A DNA stretch of 12,646 nt from an uncultured Bacilli bacterium (GTDB taxonomy: Bacteria > Bacillota_I > Bacilli_A > RFN20 > CAG-288), in assembly GCA_934700375.1 (NCBI GenBank), contig CAKUXT010000037.1, forward strand, positions 1 to 12,646, read 5' to 3'. Numbering within the stretch: the first letter of the stretch is position 1; each line of letters begins with the position of its first letter. Both the position numbers and the translations under genes were made by a program. The notes below the pieces were generated by a model. That model was not told the DNA's origin and did no database searches. It saw nothing but the letters and a program-made list of their open reading frames with translations. Positions 7,586 through 12,646 of the stretch are shown here, one piece after another.

Positions 7586-8924
7586 ACTGAAGAAATCCTT
7601 TGCCGAAAAGAAAGAGAAGAAGGAAAAGAACAAAGCCAGAGAGAAGTATCATAAAGAGGTTCTCTCTGAAGAGAAGAAAAGACAGGCAGAAGAGAAAGAT
7701 ATTCCTGTCTCTTATATCTCATTAAGACACATCAATAAGATCTATGACAACCATATTCAGGCTGTCTATGATTTCAATCTGGATATCGACAAGAACGAAT
7801 TCATCGTCTTTGTCGGTCCTTCCGGTTGCGGAAAGTCAACGACTTTGAGAATGATTGCAGGATTAGAAGACATCACCAGCGGTGACTTATATATCGATGG
7901 TGTCTACTCCAATGATCTAACACCGAAGGAAAGAGATATCTCTATGGTCTTCCAATCCTATGCGCTCTTCCCCAATATGACTGTCTATGAAAACATCGCC
8001 TTTGGTCTGAAGATCAATCATACAGAAAAGAAAGAACTCGATGAGAGAGTCAGAAAAGCAGCTGAGATCTTACAGCTCAGTGATTATCTTGACAGAAAAC
8101 CGGCTAACTTATCAGGCGGTCAGATGCAACGTGTCGCTTTAGGAAGAGCAATCGTAAAGAACTCCAAGCTCTTCTTGATGGATGAACCTCTTTCTAACCT
8201 CGATGCAAAGTTAAGAGTCTCGATGAGAAGCGAAATCGTCGACCTTCACAATAAGATCAATGCAACGACAATCTATGTCACACACGATCAGACAGAAGCG
8301 ATGACGATGGCTGATAGAATCGTTGTCATGAACAAAGGCTATGTCCAGCAGATCGGAACACCGAAAGAGATCTACAATCATCCTAAGAACAGATTTGTTG
8401 CGACATTCGTCGGTTCTCCTAGCATGAATCTGCTTCCTGTCAGATATTCTGACAAGAAGCTCATCCTTGAAAACGGCTATGAGATCAGTGTCGAAAAAGA
8501 CTATCAGAGTCTATTAGAAGAGTTCTATAAGAATGAGATCGAACAGGATGAGAAGTGGATTCTTGAAAACAGTGATACACAGAATCAGATTCTTGTTAAA
8601 CCGCTGATTGAAGAAAAACAGAAGATGATAGCAAGACTGAAAGAGGCCTTGGAAAAGAAAGACAATGCTCTTATTTTAGGTATCCGTCCTGAAGGCATCA
8701 AGGCTTATAAAGAGAAGACTGATGGCCTTTTAGAAAGAAAGGTCATCGTCTCTGAGTTATTAGGAAGCGAATACTATCTCCACTTCCGTCTTGATGATAA
8801 GACAAAGCTTGTTGCAAAAGCATCTGCTGATGAAAGCTACAGCATCAACGAGATTGTTTATCTTGAATTCATGAAAGACAAGCTTTGCATCTTCGATCCT
8901 ATCACTGAGAAGAATATCGAATAG
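7569..8924 (+). CDS. msmK: MsmK/UgpC-type sugar ABC transporter ATPase with N-terminal and mid-protein additions
   Basis: From ATG 7569 the protein has 451 residues, against ~370 for typical MsmK/UgpC/MalK ATPases. Walker A GPSGCGKST is at 83-91, then the Q-loop (MVFQSYALFPNMT), signature LSGGQ (181-185), Walker B FLMDEP (Asp205, Glu206) and H-loop His239. A C-terminal MalK-like OB/TOBE domain closes the protein (GIRPEGI...). It should power import of oligosaccharides through a permease pair that is not in this window; MsmK-like ATPases often serve several importers. Two additions are unusual. Residues ~1-50 are a Lys/Glu-rich, probably helical extension before the NBD. A charged helical insert of roughly 40-50 residues lies between the NBD and TOBE part (around LLEEFYKNEIEQDE to MIARLKEALEKKD). 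The gene is last in the operon; its TAG stop is 9 nt from the converging ATPase stop. Confidence 0.88.
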   Translation: MKLIDKLKKSFAEKKEKKEKNKAREKYHKEVLSEEKKRQAEEKDIPVSYISLRHINKIYDNHIQAVYDFNLDIDKNEFIVFVGPSGCGKSTTLRMIAGLEDITSGDLYIDGVYSNDLTPKERDISMVFQSYALFPNMTVYENIAFGLKINHTEKKELDERVRKAAEILQLSDYLDRKPANLSGGQMQRVALGRAIVKNSKLFLMDEPLSNLDAKLRVSMRSEIVDLHNKINATTIYVTHDQTEAMTMADRIVVMNKGYVQQIGTPKEIYNHPKNRFVATFVGSPSMNLLPVRYSDKKLILENGYEISVEKDYQSLLEEFYKNEIEQDEKWILENSDTQNQILVKPLIEEKQKMIARLKEALEKKDNALILGIRPEGIKAYKEKTDGLLERKVIVSELLGSEYYLHFRLDDKTKLVAKASADESYSINEIVYLEFMKDKLCIFDPITEKNIE

Positions 8925-8933
8925 ACTGCTCTT

Positions 8934-10299
8934 TTAGAAATCGTAGCTTGTCTTTCCTAATGCGAAAGTCAGATAGTGCGGGATTGTAATAATATCCCCT
9001 GTTTCACTAATATTATAATCTCCGATTTTGATTAGCTTTGTTTTTCCATAATGTTCCGGTTGCTTCATCACTGTCTTACTAGCTTTGGTATTGCCAGTAG
9101 TCGCTTTTGCTTCTACCAAAGTAGCATATCCCTGATAGGCAATGACAAAATCAATCTCCAATCCGCTGTTCTTAGAAAAGTAATAGGGTTCAATACCAGC
9201 TTTGCTTAAGGAATCAAACACAAGAGCTTCATAAATAGCTCCTTTACCTTGTCCTAAATTTCCTTTGTTGATCCCAGCTAGAGTATCAATACCATACATA
9301 GAAAGAACAATGCCGATGTCTTCAGGAAAGACTTTGAACTGTGATTCTATCTTCTGACCGGAAAGAGGCAATGCTGGGACTTCAAGATTGAAGACTTTTG
9401 ATATGATATGAGCCTGTCTTAAATATTCAATAGCATCATTTTTATCGTATTGTGTTCCGCTTGACACATTCGATACGATAAATCGTTTGTTTTCCTTTGC
9501 TAAAAATGTTGGTATCAAATCAAATACGTTTTGAATTCTAGATACTTCAGCAGGTTTGAAAATAGGATCTCCGTTTTTGTCTTTTCGTCTTCCGAAATCG
9601 CTCTTCATATCGAAGACAGTACTATTCAACACTTGATATGCATCGACAATTCTTTGCGTTCTCAGGTATTCTTTAATGGCTTTCGGAAATCCGCCTAAAC
9701 ATGCATATTTCAGAAATTGGGATTTGAAAATCTGATGAATGCTTTCAGGTATTTGTTTTTTATCATAGAAATAAGATAGTAGATTATCAATTTGTTTATC
9801 TTTATATCCTAAGGTCCATAAAAACTCTTCAAAATCCATCGTTTTCATCGGAAAGATATCTTCATAACCAATCGGAGTAGGTGTCGTATCACCAATGACA
9901 TATCCATTGATGCCTAGATAAGATCCGCTTCCAATAACAAAATATCTCCCATCATTTTTGAAATTCTTGAAAGAGAGCCTTGCTCTTGGGCAATCCTGAA
10001 TCTCATCGAAGAATATCAATGTATTCTTTGAACCGAAATCAATTTGAGGAAAACGCAAAGAGATATTGGATATGAGTGTATCGACCTACAGACTATTCTC
10101 AAAATCAGAGCAAAAGTCCTTATTGGTCCAAAAGTTCATTTCAACCAATTGAAGATGATTTCTTTTTGCGAATTCACGGACAGCCTCTGTCTTTCCGCAT
10201 TGACGGATGCCAACCAATAATGCAGAAGACCTGTTTTCTTTCTTTAGCCAATCATCCAATTCTTGATCTATCTTTCTTCTGAAATATGTAGATTAGCAC
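8934..10299 (-). pseudogene. Disrupted AAA_14/DUF4143 ATPase
   Basis: The long intact piece (8934-10058 if TTG is taken as start) encodes Walker B LIFFDEIQ, sensor-like VIGSG, the DUF4143 middle, and a C-terminal PD-(D/E)XK-like nuclease fold motif (EIDF then VEAK; Asp303, Glu316, Lys318 counted from that TTG). It lacks Walker A. Reading upstream in the same frame, an in-frame TAG (10086-10088) separates it from 68 further codons that contain the missing Walker A, GIRQCGKT (10188-10211), and family-typical FRRKIDQELDDW. That part has no ATG start and is preceded by TAA at 10293-10295. Removing one T from TTT (10282-10284, read on the minus strand) would join it to GTG 10297-10299, giving MLIYIFRRKID, which looks like a normal family N-terminus. 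With both lesions, an active full-length product of ~450 residues is unlikely. These ATPases are widespread, often multi-copy in gut bacteria, with no settled role. Confidence 0.8.
10086..10088 (-). other. In-frame TAG separating Walker A from Walker B in the ATPase
   Basis: On the minus strand the codons run CTG TAG GTC GAT, and the same frame is clearly family-like on both sides (Walker A before; LISNISLRFPQIDF and Walker B after). A single change from a sense codon such as AAG or CAG would explain it. Confidence 0.8.
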
Positions 10300-10387
10300 G
10301 ATAAATTATGAAGGTATTTTCAAATTGGCTTATGAAAATGCCTCCGTTCAGGATTGTGTCCTAAAAACGAAGGCCTGTTTACTATGA
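10300..10387. other. Intergenic gap between hsdR and the ATPase
   Basis: Apart from the hairpin listed separately, this AT-rich gap holds no gene. I looked on the minus strand for a promoter for the ATPase. A TTGAAA occurs, but no -10 box lies at proper spacing, and no Shine-Dalgarno precedes the GTG at 10299. Confidence 0.5.
10334..10374 (-). terminator. Probable rho-independent terminator after hsdR
   Basis: On the minus strand GCCTTCGTT pairs with AACGGAGGC (nine pairs, one G-U). An inner AGGA/TCCT stem sits in the loop, and ATTTTC follows. It starts 14 nt past the hsdR stop in the right orientation. The T tract is short, so efficiency is uncertain. Confidence 0.6.
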
Positions 10388-12646
10388 TTATGCGATTCCG
10401 AAGAAACGCTCGAGGAATTTCATTATCTTGGCAATGACGCCCTGCTTCTTTGTGCTTCTGTTTCCTTTGCCGAACCTGGAAACAGGTGGAAGGATTTTCT
10501 CGATATCAGTGCCTGTGGTCTTCACCCCGCCGCTTTCGAAGCAGTCATCGATGAACTGTCTTGTCTCATTCTCTTTCAGGTTCTCTGAAGCAATGATTTC
10601 CTTGAGTTCCTTTTCCTTCTCCTCGGCAACATAGCTTCTCCATTCGGAGACGACATCATCGACATCGTTAATGTTCTCAACGAAGTTCTCGATGAGCTGT
10701 TTCTTGGATCTAAGCTCCGGAGAGGAATCGACTGCTTTCCGGATGCTAATAAGAATCTCTTTATCTTCACAATGGGAATTGTGATACTTCTGAACAAGCA
10801 TAAGGATGTAATCGATATTGATTTCCTGCTGTTTCAGAAGTTCAATCTCAAAGACGACGTCATCCTTGATATCGACGACTTCTCCACCTTGAGAGGTCAT
10901 CTGGTCTTTTAGGTCGAGGTATTTTCCGCTGTAATCCTGGAAATCCATTTCGGAAAGCAGCTCTTTTCCCTGAAATTCATTAAAGGAATTGAGAAGGTTT
11001 CTCATCCTGAGGATGGCTCCGAACAGGGCGATGAAATCCTTCTGACTCTTCTCTCCCATGATTTCGGAATCCACAGGGAACTTGGCATTCAGTTCATCGA
11101 CCATGCCGACATAGCCCTGCTTGGCATTTCCCTTATCGTCCTTATACCCGTAATAGTAGTCCTTGAAACCTTTGAGAAGCACGATTCCGCTTGCGTTCTT
11201 GTCTCCGAACAGGGCAATAGCATCATCGGTGTTCCTCTGAAGGTTTCTGAAGCACACGATGTTACCGAACGTCTTGATGGAATTGAGGATTCGATTGGTT
11301 CTGGAGAAAGCCTGAATCAATCCGTGCATCTTGAGATTCTTATCTACCCAAAGAGTATTCAAGGTCGTCGCGTCGAATCCGGTAAGAAACATGTTCACGA
11401 CGATGAGGATATCGATTTCCCTGTTCTTCATTCTCAGGGAAACGTCCTTGTAATAGTTTTGAAACTTGTCGCTGGAAGTGTCGTAATTCGTGGAGAACAT
11501 CTTGTTATAGTCATGGATGGCTCCTTCCAGGAAATCCCTTGAACTGGCATCCAAAGACTGGGTCTCGCCAGGATCCTCCTCATCGATGATTCCATCGGAT
11601 TCCTCTTCGTTTGCGCCATAGGAGTAGATGAGTCCGACCTTCAGGTCTTTGCAGTCCGGTCTTTCGCCAATCTGTTTCTTGAACTCATTGTAATAGAGCT
11701 TTGCCATATCGATGGAGGCAACGGCAAAGATGGAATTGAAGCCATTGGCATGAATGCTCTGCTTAGTCTCCTTGACCTTGGTTCTGTCTTTGGCGGAGGC
11801 CACCTCCTCGACATTGTTCACTATGCTGTATTTGTAGGTCTTGGAATTTCTATATGTCTTCCTGTCGAAGTTATCCAGGATGTATTGCGTGACAAGAGAG
11901 ATCCTATTCGGATCCATGTAGATTTTCTCTCTGTCGATATCCCAGACTTCCTCATCATCTATATCCTCTTTGGAATCGATGGTCTTTATATAGTCGACAC
12001 GGAACGGAAGGACATTCTTGTCGTTGATGGCATCCACGATGGTATAGGCATGGAGCTGGTCTCCGAAGGCCTGCTGAGTCGTCTCCAGTTTCGGATTCTT
12101 GGATGTGCCGGAATTAACGGCGAAGATCGGAGTTCCCGTGAAGCCGAAGAGATGATATTTCCTGAAGCGCTTCGCGATTTCCGTATGCATCTCGCCAAAC
12201 TGAGAACGATGACACTCATCGAAGATAAATACGATGTGTTTTCCATAAGCCGGATGCTCCTTGCATCCTTTGATGAAGGTGGAAAGCTTCTGAATCGTCG
12301 TGATGATGATCTTGCAGCTGTCGTCTTCCAACTGCCTTTTTAGGACAGCTGTGTTCTTGCTGGAGTTGGCTGCCCCTTTCTCGAAGCGGTCGTATTCCCT
12401 CATCGTCTGATAATCAAGGTCCTTCCTGTCGACGACGAAAAGGACCTTGTCGATATAATCGAGCTTGCTTGCAAGCCTTGCCGTCTTAAAGGATGTCAGG
12501 GTCTTTCCGGAGCCTGTCGTATGCCAGATGTATCCTCCGCCTTCGATGGTTCCGTATTTCTTATAGTTCGTTGCGATTTCGATTCGGTTGAGGATTCTTT
12601 CCGTGGCGACGATTTGGTATGGCCTCATGACCAACAGCATGTTCTC
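10388..12646 (-). CDS. hsdR: Type I restriction enzyme HsdR subunit, N-terminus outside window
   Basis: The frame is open to the right edge, so the 752 visible residues lack the start; full HsdR proteins are near 1000 residues. Numbering from the Met at 12640, the SF2 translocase motifs are motif I TTGSGKT (41-47), motif II DECHRSQFG (141-149), motif III GFTGTP (166-171), the MFLTGFDA segment (417-424) and motif VI QAFSRTNR (443-450). The C-terminal ~300 residues are the helical region that contacts the methylase core, ending in a basic tail. The missing N-terminus should carry the PD-(D/E)XK nuclease domain. HsdR works with HsdM and HsdS to translocate and cut unmodified DNA; neither partner is in the window, but both may lie beyond the right edge. 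The visible part has no stop or frame break. A probable terminator follows the TAA stop. Confidence 0.9.
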   Translation of the reverse strand, partial: ENMLLVMRPYQIVATERILNRIEIATNYKKYGTIEGGGYIWHTTGSGKTLTSFKTARLASKLDYIDKVLFVVDRKDLDYQTMREYDRFEKGAANSSKNTAVLKRQLEDDSCKIIITTIQKLSTFIKGCKEHPAYGKHIVFIFDECHRSQFGEMHTEIAKRFRKYHLFGFTGTPIFAVNSGTSKNPKLETTQQAFGDQLHAYTIVDAINDKNVLPFRVDYIKTIDSKEDIDDEEVWDIDREKIYMDPNRISLVTQYILDNFDRKTYRNSKTYKYSIVNNVEEVASAKDRTKVKETKQSIHANGFNSIFAVASIDMAKLYYNEFKKQIGERPDCKDLKVGLIYSYGANEEESDGIIDEEDPGETQSLDASSRDFLEGAIHDYNKMFSTNYDTSSDKFQNYYKDVSLRMKNREIDILIVVNMFLTGFDATTLNTLWVDKNLKMHGLIQAFSRTNRILNSIKTFGNIVCFRNLQRNTDDAIALFGDKNASGIVLLKGFKDYYYGYKDDKGNAKQGYVGMVDELNAKFPVDSEIMGEKSQKDFIALFGAILRMRNLLNSFNEFQGKELLSEMDFQDYSGKYLDLKDQMTSQGGEVVDIKDDVVFEIELLKQQEINIDYILMLVQKYHNSHCEDKEILISIRKAVDSSPELRSKKQLIENFVENINDVDDVVSEWRSYVAEEKEKELKEIIASENLKENETRQFIDDCFESGGVKTTGTDIEKILPPVSRFGKGNRSTKKQGVIAKIMKFLERFFGIA

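Noticed and set aside
10056..10058. TTG as a genuine start of a shorter ATPase
   Set aside because: No Shine-Dalgarno is present and the product would lack Walker A, which is found in frame just upstream.
10086..10088. TAG read as a sense codon (recoding or pyrrolysine)
   Set aside because: TAG ends at least two intact genes here (3808-3810 and 8922-8924), and the ATPase also has a frame break at its start.
10076..10282. Plus-strand 68-codon open frame
   Set aside because: It is the opposite strand of the ATPase Walker A segment and resembles nothing.
11750..12343. Plus-strand 197-codon open frame
   Set aside because: It lies wholly opposite hsdR helicase codons, with no ribosome binding site or recognisable motif.

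Overview
The window reads as a Bacillota (low- to mid-GC Gram-positive) accessory region. Signs are GGAGG-type ribosome binding sites, three short lipoprotein signal peptides ending in a Cys lipobox, MsmK/ScrK-like sugar genes, TAA/TGA/TAG all used as ordinary stops, and a strong preference for ATC and AAG/GAA codons. An uncultured gut or rumen member of the Bacilli/Erysipelotrichia is my guess. No rRNA or tRNA is present to fix the taxonomy.

Bases 1-8924 form one plus-strand operon-like block with gaps of 23 nt or less and one overlap. In order it holds: the 3' part of a GH51 alpha-L-arabinofuranosidase; three lipoproteins built from MORN repeats; a GH32 beta-fructosidase / sucrose-6-phosphate hydrolase; a PfkB-family fructokinase; and an MsmK/UgpC-type sugar ABC ATPase with unusual additions. 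The first MORN lipoprotein carries an FN3-like domain. The second is fused to an SGNH/GDSL hydrolase. The third was evidently also fused to an SGNH hydrolase but is split by a +1 frameshift. The likely logic is that surface-anchored MORN/SGNH proteins handle or de-esterify a plant-type glycan outside the cell, an ABC importer powered by the MsmK-like ATPase brings oligosaccharides in, and GH51, GH32 and fructokinase feed arabinose and fructose into metabolism. The importer's permeases and binding protein are not in the window.

Bases 8934-12646 are on the minus strand, converging on the operon with only 9 nt between stops. They hold an AAA ATPase of the AAA_14/DUF4143 type and, upstream of it, the type I restriction HsdR subunit, whose N-terminus runs off the right edge. 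The ATPase is broken: its Walker A segment lies upstream of an in-frame TAG, and its first codons are in another frame. A terminator-like hairpin lies between hsdR and the ATPase.

The most interesting points are the MORN-SGNH lipoprotein trio in a glycan operon, and two independent +1 frame breaks, in the third MORN gene and the ATPase. Each break is repaired by removing one T from a TTTC, or equivalently by a ribosome slipping from UUU to UUC.
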